The position numbers were made by a program, and so were the translations under genes. Shown piece by piece: positions 36,750-49,591 of a stretch of 64,000 nucleotides of DNA (its first letter is position 1; each line of letters begins with the position of its first letter). This DNA comes from Hippophae tibetana (taxonomy: Eukaryota; Streptophyta; Magnoliopsida; Rosales; Elaeagnaceae), in assembly GCA_037013495.1 (NCBI GenBank), contig CM072807.1:3763501-3827500 (forward strand), in the 5' to 3' direction. The notes beneath the pieces were generated by a model. It saw only the letters and a program-made list of their open reading frames with translations. It was not told the DNA's origin and ran no database searches.

Positions 36750-38518
36750 TATTTATATTGGTATCTACTTTTGAATATATTATTTTGTATTTTATTTTTG
36801 GTTTATTTTGTAAAAAATACAGATTATTACAGCTCTTTAATCTCTCTCTCTTTCCCTTTCTCTCCACATTTGCATTTTCCTTCTCATATCGTCCACCCAT
36901 AAGCCCAAAGTCTCTCCTTTTCTCTCCCTCCCTCCTTGATGCCTCACACTGGGTTCTGGTTCCTAACCTCTTTCTTTTCTCTAAGGAGAAAGAAGTTTGA
37001 AATTTAATTTTTTGAATAAATCATCTCTTCTGAGAAAAGAGAGGCCTATTTTGTTCTTTTTACTCCTAATTTTACTGGAATCTCCGGCCAGTTCCTTGTT
37101 TTATGCTTCATATTTTGTAGATAGGTCGGTACCTTCATCTGGGTATGTCAGTTTCTTAGATTTATTCTATTATTAATATTTTTTTGGTTGATCGGTTGTT
37201 GTTTTGAGATGTATTCTTTGATTTGAGTACTGAAATATTCTTATTCTGCTTTTTTTTACGCGTAATCTATGGATAAAACATTTATGGGTGTTGCTGTTTG
37301 AAACATCTAATGTTTTCTGTCTCAGTATATGTTCATGGGTTCTTAGTTTTTGTCTTAAAAATTATGCCTTTTGTTGATCGGTCGTACTTTGTGCTTTTGA
37401 TTCGCTGAAACAGTTTTCGGTATGGTCCGATTTTAGATTTCCATTTGAGGTTTTTGGATGGTGACATTTGTCTGCCATTTTTGACCTTGCAGGAGGCGAA
37501 GTGATTTTGATAAAGGATTGAAAATAATGGAAAAAATATATATTTATTACTTGACTAACTTTTAAATAATGGTTCTATTCTGCTGAAACCCACCTCTTGT
37601 TTTCTTAGTTTCCTTCCTTTTCTTTATGTTGCTTCCTTTTTATTATTGCTGTTATCTGTTTGGACGCTTTCATTTTTTTCCAGCTGTTTAACATGGTCTG
37701 CGTTTGATGCCTTATACATTGTATCAATTTAATTTCTACAACTTTTGAATACTAGGGTTCAAAGTTCTATTCTTCGTTCTTTATTGTTGTTTTTTAGCTG
37801 CTTGTGGTTCTCCATTGCATTTTTCTGGAGGTGGTTGAGTGTGCTCTGAAATATGTTGATTGGTATTTGTAATTGAAGATGAAGATTTTTGTTTCACCTA
37901 ATTTCTAGTTGCACATTTAGGACACTACTTCTTCTATGATGCTGAAATGTGGTCCATGTAGCATCTTTTTTATCCATCACTCCATCACAGCGTTTGTTCC
38001 TTTTAGTTAGCTTAAGTGAGCTTTTTGCGGTTGTAAATACCAAACTCATTTACTGAACAATAGGACGTGACTGGAAATTATGAACCAAAATTAATATAGC
38101 ATTATTATATATTACAAAAATATCACAAACACAGCTGATTTGGCACAATCTTATTTGATACATTTTTTGGCTCAGCTGGACTATCCGGTCAAAATCTACC
38201 ACGTCATTTGAGATCTATCACAAATTAACTTGTGTTAAAGCATTTCTACGAACCTTCTCCTTCTGCTATGCCCTATGCCCTATGCAATGTTTACTTTTAT
38301 TATTAAGGAAACCATGTAAACTTTTTAGTACTTATGTTTGTCAAATATTAAGTTTTACCCCTAATCATTTTGACTTTTGGTTGCAATATTTAATCATATT
38401 CTATGTTGCCTTTTTCTTTTTCTAGATGCATTGAATTTTTGCCTAATTGCTGCTTGTGCTGAAGATAACTTCAAGCCTTTATAGCTATATTTTGCTAAGG
38501 AAAATTATATTAGCTCTA
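36750..38518 (+). promoter_or_regulatory. Probable 5'UTR with an intron, RHG1A-like gene
   Basis: A CT-rich block at 36839-36945 resembles a plant transcription start/leader. An inferred UTR intron runs from GT at 37143 (context GG|GTATGT) to AG at 38425 (after a T-rich tract), giving a leader that ends 93 bases before the chosen ATG. Another acceptor-like site lies near 37495 (ttgcag|gaggcg), so the leader may have an extra exon. The leader has a minimal uORF (ATG CAT TGA) right after the acceptor at 38426. cDNA would settle the structure. Confidence 0.5.
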
Positions 38519-41500
38519 ATGCAAGGGAAAAGGGGTGCTATTGGTTCATTTGCTGAAACCCTTGATTTTGACCATGGAACTACGTCAAACAACACTGCTG
38601 TAGATCAACATAGCTACTGGAATCATATGCGGAATCCTGCAGAGAATCGGATGCCAGACTATATGCTATCACAGAGTGATATGAATATTGCAGTTATGAA
38701 TTCTACAAGCCATGAACTGCCAAATTTGAATAGATGGTGCTTAGGTGAACCTAGCTCTAGCAACACTCAAGGCGAAGTTTGTGGTGATGAACGAAAAGCA
38801 GAATTTGGTTGGTCATCTTCAGTAAGTACTTGTGCTATGCCTGGTCCAAGATTTGAAGATAGGCGTTATGAACTTAATAGTAACCTTTCAGTGGACAATA
38901 ATGTGAGTCCCATGTTTACACATGATTCCAATTCTGACGCTATTCCACAGAATCTCAATTTAGATGCTGGTATTGCGGGCCATAGTGGTAACACTAGTCA
39001 AGCAATGGAATATCCTAGTACTTATAAGGTCATTGGCAATGAGCAGATTCGCCCTGCTACTGCTTCTGATTCTTTTCTACTCCCAGAAAGAAGTACTGGA
39101 CCTTCAGTGGGTGAAAATGATGGTAGACCTGGTTCATTGGAGGGTCATAGGTTATCTCGTAAAAGAAAGGGTACAGAGGGAAATGCTGGACAGTCTTCTG
39201 CAGGTGGAAGTTCCAGCTATCCTCGGCACGCTGTAAGCAGCGCAAGGCCTGGATTTTCTTCTCGCTGCAATGCAGGTAGCAGCGTGGGTACATCTGCTTC
39301 ATCAGAAGAGGCAAACCCTAGACTGGGACTAGGTGGGAGGGAAGTAATTTCTGACTGCCTTCTGGATTCAAGTGTTGCAGGAAGCTCTCAACGCTCTCAC
39401 AGAAACTTCCGTGTGAGGATAAATACCTTAAATCAACCTAATTCTATTCCCCCTCCTGCATTCCCATCAGTGAGAACTGTTAGAGATACTAGTGTTTTGT
39501 CTTCCCAATTGTCGCCTCTTCCAGTTGATCCTGCTTTTGATTTAAGACCAACAACAGTAGTCAATAATATGAATTTTCAAAGCCAGCCTGTTGTGATTCA
39601 TGCTCCAAACTTGCCTCAAAATGTGCAATCACTGAGGTGGAGTGGAGGTTCTATCTCAAGAGCAGGTAGTTCATCAACCTCTGGAGTTTATGGAGATAGA
39701 GATGCCCTGAGTGAGGAGTTAGGCTCGAGAGGTCTGGCAAGGAACATGTTAGATCATCCCATATTTATACCTGCAACTGAAATTGGAAATGCAGTTGCAC
39801 ATCCACCGAGCAGAGGCTCAAATGGTAGAAACTATAATGTTGCTGGAAATGTTGCTTCTACATCTCAAACTGGATCAGGTTCCGCTGTCCATCCACCTAC
39901 TGCTCCAACCTGGCTTTCTCATCACAATTCTCCTCAACAGCATCAGCGGAGGTTATCAGAAATTGTTCGTCGATCATTGCTCTCTTCTACTGGAACTGAT
40001 TCTGGTGGTCCAAGCAGTAATTATCTGCCACTGCATGTTGGTCATCCTTCCTCACAGGAGATGGTTTTTGCATCTGGAGCTGGTAACCAAGGTCATCATC
40101 GGTCTCATCCAAGGTCAGCATCTTGGTTGGAGAGACAGAATGATGTCGGGCGCTATTCAATTCGTGGATTGGCTGCAGCCAGTGAAGGAAATAACAGACT
40201 TGTTTCTGAGGTGTGTTTTTGAACTCTCTTCTTTTGCTAAGTCCTTTTTCTCATGAAAGTCATGCATAAATCCTTGATGATTGTCAAACAGCATCCTCAT
40301 GTATTCTGACCCCCTAATTTTTGTCTACTTTATTTCAAATTATGATGGTTAATTATCAAGTTATTATATGTAAGGTTTGAAATGTTGATGTCGATGAAGA
40401 TGTCAAGATATGATTTTTACAGAAATGTCGAAGTTATTATCATTCTTGGCCGAAACTTTGAAAGAAAACTCAATCAAAAATATGGAAACTTTTTTTTATA
40501 AAACATAAAAAATTAATTATTTATATTTTAAACTAATTTTTTATTTAATACATGTATTTTTAAATACTTAAAATATTTATATTAATTAATAAGTTGATCA
40601 ATTGATTAAAATATTGTATAATAAATATATATATTTTTGTTAAATATTGTAGAATAAATAGTTAAAGGTTTGAAATAATTAAGTAGTCTATCAAGTGTAT
40701 TAATTATTATAAATAGATAAATTTTGATAGTATGAAAATAAAATTCATTGATTATTTGTTTTTAAAAATACTCATATGTATAGCAAATATGCTACAAACA
40801 AAAAAATATATATTATATTGTCTTCTTCAAAAATAAGAAAAAATTAAATTGAAATGATTGCTCAGAAAGAAGAAAAAAAAAAGAAAAAAGAATTAATAAT
40901 TGATATTTTTTTGGATATTTTAGCTGTAATATTTGCAATATTCATGATATTTTAGTCAAAAAAGATATTTAAATGATATTTTAACGGCATCGTTGACAAT
41001 TTTGGAACAATTTGGCCAAAAGATGTGAATATCACGTTTCGATGTCCGAATGTGTAATAAAGAGACATTACATTATTGTGATGATGTCGTCCACATTTTC
41101 ATTCTTGATTATATGTGCTATCAATATCATACATTCATTTTATATAATATCATGGTTGAACTTCTGATAATAAAGTCCATAAAAAAACTTTGAAAATTTA
41201 GCCATTTTGTTTTCACTTTTAATGTGCAATATTTTTATTTATTGCTTTCGAAGAAGTTTTTATCATAAAAAAATCTATGCACAGAATTCTCATATTCATG
41301 TGAAATTAATTAGCTGTGTTTTTGTTGGTTTATTTATAATTATTTCGTGCTTAAAGGTTTTCTGTCATCTCATTGTGCTTTATTTTGCAATGTTTATGAT
41401 ATATCAAAGAAGCATCTTGATAGAGCTTTTACTAGCAATTTTTGTTAACCATGTGCAGATTTGCAATGTCTTGGGACTCATGCGTAGGGGTGAAAACTTG

Positions 41501-42920
41501 AGATTTGAGGTTAGATTTCTGTACACACCTTCTTAATGATGAAGAACTGGAATGGAAACACCTTTTTTTTCAATGCAATGGCTTAGATTGGCTATATTTG
41601 GTCCTGGGCCATAGTTGGGATCCAGGATGTGACATAATGTTAGGTTTATTTACCATCTAAGCTATGATTATGATTATGGGTGCATTTGGGATTTTGTTGT
41701 GCTTTTAGAAAAAAACGAGTTAAAATCTGATACCCACTTATCATAAAACATGAGTTTAGATATCTTTGATTCCTGAAGCTATTGATTGAATGTGTCAGGA
41801 AGGGGCTTTAGGAATTGATGTTGTTTAAACATGGTACATAACAGGAGTTAAGAACTGAGAATTTATTTGTTTATTCTGAAATATAATTTTTATTTTCTTT
41901 ACAAATTAATTTAGATACTATTTCTCAATTTGTTATTCTCGTGTCAATATATTATTTTCCATTTTTTGTATGGAGCAAGCTGCTAATATTTCTCGGGTCA
42001 TGTTCATGTAATTCTTAGTAGTAGTTTGTGACTTTAATGGTTCACTTTATGTATTTGAGTACGTAGTTATATACCTATATGAGGGGCTAATATAGGTGGC
42101 CCTTTTCAAAACCCTATACTTAATAAAAGCAGCTCCCATAATAAGATGAATAGTTCCCTTGGATTCTCCAAGGTAACCTGGACCCGTCTCTGTTTTTGGG
42201 ATAGATCTGCAATCCTCATTTTATGACAACTCATTGATCTTTCTCACATCTTTTTCTTTCTTATTTCACTGCCATCAGAAAATGGTTCATGGAGAACATT
42301 TCACTAGTATCAAATATCAATTATTTTTTATGGTCAGATATTTTATTTGTTATTTAAATTTTTTCCTTTCAGGATGTTATGATTCTAGACCAGTCGATGT
42401 TTTTTGGGATCGCTGATATGCATGATCGACATAGGGATATGCGATTGGATGTTGATAATATGTCTTATGAGGTAAAGAATGAGTAACTTAAAGATGTTAA
42501 TTCCTTTTTAGTGCTCACAAGCTTCTGTTAGATCAAAACATCTATCTGAAATTGTAGGAGTTATTGGCTTTAGAAGAGCGTATTGGAAATGTGAGCACAG
42601 GACTGAGTGAAGAAACTATATCAAGTGGTTTGAAACACAAGAAATTCTTGGTTCCGGTAGGTTTACAATGCGAGGCAGAACCGTGCTGTATATGTCAGGT
42701 AACAACCCTTTGAAGATATCTGTATTGCACGTTAATTGTACCTTTATTTTGTTCATAGCTTGAATTGTTTTTCTGCCAATTTGCGTAGGAGGAATATAAT
42801 GAAGGAGAAGTTCTTGGAACGCTTCAATGTGGGCATGGTTTTCATGGCAAATGTATTAAACAATGGTTGATGCACAAGAATTTGTGCCCCATTTGTAAAA
42901 CAACTGGCCTAGCAACGTGA
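38519..42920 (+). CDS. RING-H2 E3 ubiquitin ligase, RHG1A/MBR-like
   Basis: Five coding exons: 38519-40210, 41459-41509, 42373-42471, 42558-42698 and 42789-42920. All are in phase 0 with GT-AG junctions, giving 704 residues. The long first exon encodes a Ser/Asn/Gly-rich, mostly disordered region starting MQGKRGAIGS, with FAETLDFDHG, a basic patch SRKRKG (possible nuclear signal) and RRLSEIVRRSL. The small exons encode LGLMRRGENLRFE, DHRDMRLDVDNMSYEEL-type and ALEERIGNVSTGLSEE segments, typical of this plant family. The C-terminus is a RING-H2 finger with ligands C657, C660, C675, H677, H680, C683, C694 and C697, ending KTTGLAT. The RING recruits an E2 enzyme and directs ubiquitin to substrates, which are unknown here. 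The start is the conserved MQGKR; an in-frame ATG at 38447 would add 24 non-conserved residues. Intact. Confidence 0.93.
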
Positions 42921-44350
42921 TAGGCTTTTTCAGCCAGTTTTTTCCTTGTATCGGATAAAAAGGATATAGGCTACAAAGATTGTGAACTTTTTTATTTATT
43001 TTTTATTATTTATATTACCTAGTGCCTTTGATTCATCATATTCTTCTTGTTGAACAAACTCAATAGCCTCTACGTGGCCTAGTGAAAGAAGAGTTATTTT
43101 TATTTTTTTATCGAGTAAAATCTAGCTGGAGGTATTGAAAATTTAATTTATTTAATGGATTGGTTTTTGATATAAGTAATGTTTGAGATTTTTTTAATGT
43201 TACAGGTTATTTTTAGTTTTTAATTGAAGTTGTAGTTTCTGATGTTTGATTGATTTTAAAAAAAAAAAAAAAAGATTATTCGGTCTGATGTGTCTTAGAT
43301 TCCATGTTGTGAGGTGAATCTTATTTTATTTAGATTATTTTTAATAGGTTTAGGTAGTATCATTTTTTTTAACTTATATTATAAATATTTGTCTCATTTA
43401 AGTTTATTAAAGATAAATAAAATATTTTAATTTATTAAAAAGTAAGTTATAAGATTTAAAAATTAATAGATTATATTATAAATTTTACTAATATTTTATC
43501 TAAATTTATAGATTTAATCGGGGTGGTGAATGGACTGTTCAATTTAAACAATATTCTCTTTTGAGCTTTTATAAAATAGTTAATTTTTTTAAATACAAAG
43601 TAATAAACATGGGTGAGTTTTAATTGTGTCATTGAAATTGCGATTAATGGTAAAAATTCGATGAATTTAACTAAAAGTAATTATAATGATGAACGGGGAG
43701 ATATAGATGATTATTAAAATATTAAAATTGAATATATATTAATATTTTTTTTATAAGTATATAATTGTATGAAAAAATATACTTTTAATAATAAAATATC
43801 TAATATTTAGAATAATTAAATTAAATTTTATTTATTTTTATTTTTATATTTTTATATTTTTATATTTTATTTAAAAATATATGTTAAATAATTAAAAAAT
43901 AAAAAAAAATATTAATATTTTAAATAATATAATTGGTTAAAAATTATGTTAAGATTTAATTTTTAAAAGATATATATGTTTTTAAATAAATATTAAAAAT
44001 AAGATATTTTATAAAATCTTTGAGAAAATATTATCAATTCATAACATAATTATTATCAAAAATATCTAAAATTAATATTTAATAATTATCCCTATTAATA
44101 TAAATATATCACATCTCACCCCCTTTCCTAATACCGAGTTTAGGCAGAGGTAGTCATCGTTGAATTCCATAAGACCCATAGGTTAAATATGAAATAATTA
44201 ACCCAGTAACAATATTGTTTAATTTTAAAAAGGTAATACAATATAAAATACTAATCAACTACATCTTCGTAATTTTTTTTATTATATACAATGAGCTATC
44301 TATTAGTTTTAAAGTATATTTTATATCAAATAAATTGTTTATTTTTATTA

Positions 44351-44680
44351 ATAATTATAAAATATGTATTAAAAAAAACTTATAGGATAAATTTTATATT
44401 TTATTCATTTATACTAACATGGAACTAATTTTTTTTATAAACTATCACATCATCCTATATTTAGGAAAAAATATTTATTAATTTTAAAATATATAATAAC
44501 ATATTACTTTAAAATATTTATTAAAAAACTTATATAATTGATTTTATATTTTATTCACCTATACTAACACGTTACTAATTTTTTTTAATAGAATATCACA
44601 TCATCATATATTATTAGGAGAAATTATTTATTAATTTTAAAATATATAATAACATATTAATTTAAATTTTAAAAAATAAA
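44351..44680. repeat. Tandem duplication, ~162-bp unit x2
   Basis: The block with aacttata-gat-attttatattttattc, atactaacatggaactaatttttt, ctatcacatcatc and tttattaattttaaaatatataataacatatta recurs about 162 bases later in the same order with modest divergence. Confidence 0.8.
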
Positions 44681-47600
44681 AATTATATAAGTATTGTCAT
44701 TTTTTTTTTCAAAAATTGATTAATTAATACGATTTCAAGTTCAAATTGAATCTATATTTTTTTTAAGTTAATTGATCTAAACAATTTCAAAAAATATCAA
44801 AACTAACCTTGTAGATTCAATTAGAGGTCCAAAAATTATGAAAATTGATCGAATCAAACCAAAACAATAATATTGATATATATTAATTTTTTAAAATATA
44901 TTTTTAATTATTACCTTATATATTTTATAATATATATTATAATTATAATGATCTAAACCTAATTAGTAAGCACCTTCACTCAAACACCTAAAAGTTCATT
45001 TTTAAATACCATCAATTATCAGAAAACAATAACTATTTTATATAAGTTTTGTTGATGTCTCTAGTAAATTTTTTATATTTATAATGTTTTCAAAATTGAA
45101 AGTGACAAAAAATGAATGTTTGTAAATTTATTATAAATATTTAAACATTACTCTATAACATATTCAAAGTTCAACTTATCCTTTTATCTTTTGCGTATTT
45201 ATCATTATATTTTCTTATCAATTGATATACCAAATTTGGTTTAAAATCTTCAAATTAATATATATATTTTTCTATATTACTATATAGATTAGGAGTATAT
45301 CTTCTTGATTGACAATATAAGATTTTATCTTGATCTACAGATTTTATCTTGAGATTTTATATTAATGTTATAACATATTTTATTGCGTTGAAATATAAGA
45401 CTCATTATATCCCCTAATTTGAGTTATTTTAAAAATAAATAATCAATTAAATTTATTTTAATACTATTATAGTTAATACAATTAAATATTTTACTTTATT
45501 ATTTTAAACCTTTTAACTTATTATTTTATAAAATTTAGAAGCATATATATACTTTTTTATAAAATATTTTAATTAACTTATTTATTAAATAAAAAAGTAA
45601 TTTAAAATATAAATAATGAATTATTTTGTTGTTTTATAAATTTTATAATTTTTTTAATAATAATAATATCTTTAATATTTTTATAGAATTATGTCTTGAT
45701 ATTTTTAGCAACGTTGAACGTTTCAAATCTTAGTTAAGGGTATATGTAATAAATAAAACCTATTCTTATTGGATGGGTTAATTTCTAAGTACATAATACT
45801 TTTGCTAGCTGTTGGAAACACTCCACTATAAACATTAAACAAAGAAGTCACCTCGGGAATTGCAAAGGACAAAGGTGACGTTGGTTGGATGATTGAGATG
45901 ATTCATTTTGTAGCATTTCTATATTTACAGTTACGATTAACTTAATTTTTTTTATCGAATATATTGATATAAATTAAATTATATTTATTTATAATAATGA
46001 ATCATGTATATTATTTATAATTTATCATGATATATAATTTTTTTTATTTTAGTTATAACATTTGACTTAAAAGGGAAAGATGAACACAGGGATGAAGTAT
46101 TCTTGAAGTTTTAGTTTTTTTTTTTTAACTTTTCTAGCTATAACTTATTAATGAATATAAGTCTCTATTAAATATACCAAGCATTTAAATTAAAATAAAT
46201 TCGTCAATCTTACATTAAATTGTAATACAAATAAATTTAGTATGATCTTTTGGCTAAACTTTAAAAAAATAATAATAATACATAGTTTTTTTTATGTAAT
46301 AAACACATAAATGGGAAAATACTATCTTGCCCCGAAAAAAAAAAGAAAAAAATTATTATTAGTTGGGTGTGTCTTCATTTTGCGAGTCTTAACACATTCT
46401 TTTTAAAGTAAAAATGATACAATTAATTATTTTACAAAAAATATAATATTATTTTATTAATAAAATTTATAACAGAATAATAAATTATTTTTTTAAAGTT
46501 TTCTTTTCTTTTTCTTCTTTTATAATTCATTTTGGCTTTATTTTTAGTTATAAAACTGAAAATACTAACTATTTTTAGCTATATATTTTTCATTTTCATA
46601 GCAGTATATAGTAATTTACTTTCCTTTTCGACTATAGAAGGAGGATTAAAAAAATCTATGAAAAAATGCATATAATATAACTAAAATATATTAATATTTT
46701 TAATTTTATAGCTGAAAAAATAGCCACAAATAGACTATAAAAGGAAAAAAAACTAAAATGATAAATTTATTCTCATTAAATATATTTTATTATTCTATCA
46801 TAAATTTTTATTAATTAAATAATATTATACTAGTTAAAAAATAACTAATCTTGTGTTCTTATTAAGAAAGTAATTTAAATATCTTATATAAATATAAATT
46901 GATTAAAATATCATCATAATACATCAAAAATGAGTCTTAAAATATTTATCGATTGGTATTATAATACTCTTTAGTTTTATGAACAAAGCTAATGTATATA
47001 TTACTCCATGTTAATGAGGGATGGATCATGGATGTGAAAATCCGTGGACCGGTAGAACTAATAAGTTATAATCGAAACAGAACTTTATATATATACTTTT
47101 GTTGGTCTATATGGTCAAATTCGATTCACTATTCCTAAAAATAAATAAAATTCGGTTGATTTTGATTTTTAATTAAAAAGTATAAAGATGAATCGAAACA
47201 AGATATTTAAAAAGAAAAAAAATGTTATGGGATTGTTTTTTATATAAAAGTTACTCCTTAATAATTTTATTTATTTAAAAATAATTTAAATAAATATTAG
47301 TGAGTGTTTTAATAATTTATTCCTATTTGATCAAACAAAAAAAATTACAAATATAACTAGTGAGTATAATATCGTTTTTTATTCTCATTCTATTACTTAT
47401 ATATCCAAAATAATTTTATCTATTTTTAAATATTTTTTTACATCATTTTTATAAATAAATGGATTAAATAATATGTTTTATATAAGTAAATATATCAATT
47501 TAAAAAAATAATAAAATGACATTAATTACAAAAAATATATACAAATATAGAGTAGGTAAACACATGCTCTTATTTTTTTGAGTTATTATATATTTTTTAA

Positions 47601-47937
47601 ATTAATTACAATTTAAAAAGGTTTGAACACATATGTATATGTGTATACACATATTTAATTTATATATATTTTTATTTTTGGACTTTTAATTTAATTTTTC
47701 ATATTTAATAGATTTATAATATTCTACTAAAAAATAATAAATTTTTATATATTTCTATCATAATTAATATCATTTTACTGTTATTTTTTTTAAATATCAT
47801 AGTTTTATATATTTATAAATATTACTATATGTTTAATACTTTAATAATCTTTGTATAGGATTATAATTACATATCGCGATCGGCTTATATTTATATAACG
47901 TTTGTTAATGGATATTGATTTTAACGATCTTACTCAA

Positions 47938-47943
<6 letters not shown>

Positions 47944-48008
<65 letters not shown>
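47944..48008. repeat. (AT)n microsatellite
   Basis: About 32 AT units; among the longest simple repeats in the window. Confidence 0.95.
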
Positions 48009-48013
<5 letters not shown>

Positions 48014-48763
48014 GAGAATGATATGTCCATTCCTAACAATTTTACAGGAGAGAAAAATGAAAAATCCTATACACCAGGATTTTCAATAATGATTTTCATC
48101 TCCGGTTCTTGTGCTGTCTAATTATGTTATTATTTATTTTTAATTTTTAATTTTTTGTTTTTTTAAGATAATATAGCTATCTTTTTTAATTGATGTGGAT
48201 GCACAAAATCGTGCAATATAGAAACTTTCGAGAGAAAAATAGCGTACCATCAATTCATGATAATATTATATTATATTATATTTTAATTTAATAAAATATA
48301 ATATTAATATAATTATTTATTTTATAAATGTAAGCATTTAATACCTGGTAAAAGAATAAATATTATGGTAATATAATACCATATATGAAATAAGGTAGAA
48401 TAATACCTTGTTTGTAATTATTAAATTTAAAAAATATATAATTAATCCAATAGTTAAAATATTATTTTTTATTAATAGCTTAAAATTAATAGTTAAAATT
48501 TAAAAATAATTACAAACGAGTAAAGAAAAATAATTATTAGAAATTACTCCACATATTCTATTTTTAAATGTATCATTTTATGTACTACAGATGTTTGTAT
48601 AATATACTTATATAAGGTACATATTATTGAAAAAATATTCATTATTATAAGAATAAGTAATATAGTGTTTCATATTAATTTTATTAGTTGTTTTAAAAAA
48701 TAGTAGATAATTGTGTTTTTTAAAAATATTTAAAAAATTATAAAAAATAATATATTTAAAACT

Positions 48764-48765
<2 letters not shown>

Positions 48766-48799
<34 letters not shown>
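48766..48799. repeat. (AAT)n microsatellite
   Basis: About 11 AAT units at the left edge of a larger tandem duplication. Confidence 0.9.
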
Positions 48800-49300
48800 T
48801 AATAATATTAAAAGAGATCTAATTGAATGATTTTTAATCTTTAATGTATTTAGATATATTAATGGATATATAATATGTAATTTTACAATTATAAATTGTA
48901 ATAATAATACTTGGTTTCATTGATTTTAAAGATCAAATCATTAATAATATATATAATTTTTTATATTTTACATGAGACAAGTGATATATTTTTAATTATT
49001 TTTTATTATAATTTTTATGTATATTAGTGAAACATAAATTAAATAAAAATAACATTTAATAATATTAAAATAGATTTAATTAAATAAATTTTAATATTAA
49101 TTGAGTTTAAGTATACGAATGTGTATATAATATGATATTTTATAATTATAAATTGTAATTATACTTGTTTTCTTTGATTTAAGGATAAAATCGTTAATAA
49201 TCCAATATCAGTGTATAATTTTTTATATTTTACATGCAACAAGTAATTACTTTTTTTTTTAATATAAATTTTATGTATATTGGTGAAACATAAATCACAA
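48800..49300. repeat. Tandem duplication, ~255-bp unit x2
   Basis: Two diverged copies in the same order. Each has tataattttacaattataaattgtaat-like words, then tttatattttacatg-acaagt, then ttttatgtatatt-gtgaaacataaat; the last word falls near 49013 and 49270. It lies immediately upstream of the SPATULA-like promoter. Confidence 0.8.
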
Positions 49301-49429
49301 AAAAAAAAAAAAAAATCTGAAAAATTAAATTCTAATTATTAATTAGCGCGGGAGGGGAATTTGATTTTATGATTAGCACGGGAAAAACTACCTTTACACA
49401 CTCTATAGAAGGAGTCCAACATGTCTATC

Positions 49430-49436
49430 TATAAAA
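49430..49436 (+). promoter_or_regulatory. TATA box of the SPATULA-like gene
   Basis: TATAAAA about 155 bases upstream of the chosen ATG (49592), followed by a leader with no other gene. Confidence 0.6.
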
Positions 49437-49591
49437 CTTCAAAAAGCATCTCTTTATGTTTTAACTACAAATCAATTTACCAAATGAAGAAAAACTCAGA
49501 AGAAAAGATATAAAATCCTTTTCATCAAAATTCAATGATTCTACTTCGCCCTTTTCATCAAAATTCAAAATTCCATCCTTTTCTAATTTGT

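Larger units (their letters stand above)
42921..49429. other. AT-rich intergenic spacer, 6.5 kb
   Basis: The first 200-300 bases are probably the 3'UTR of the RING gene. The rest holds no recognisable gene or RNA; it contains two tandem duplications and long AT and AAT microsatellites. Confidence 0.6.

Noticed and set aside
39057-40256. Alternative-frame open frames inside the RING gene's first exon
   Set aside because: Shadows of the long conserved exon at 38519-40210; no independent support.
40380-41100. Possible transposon in intron 1 of the RING gene (atgtcgatg-type words near both sides)
   Set aside because: Words near 40390 and 41035 look loosely related, but no consistent terminal inverted repeat or target duplication could be drawn.
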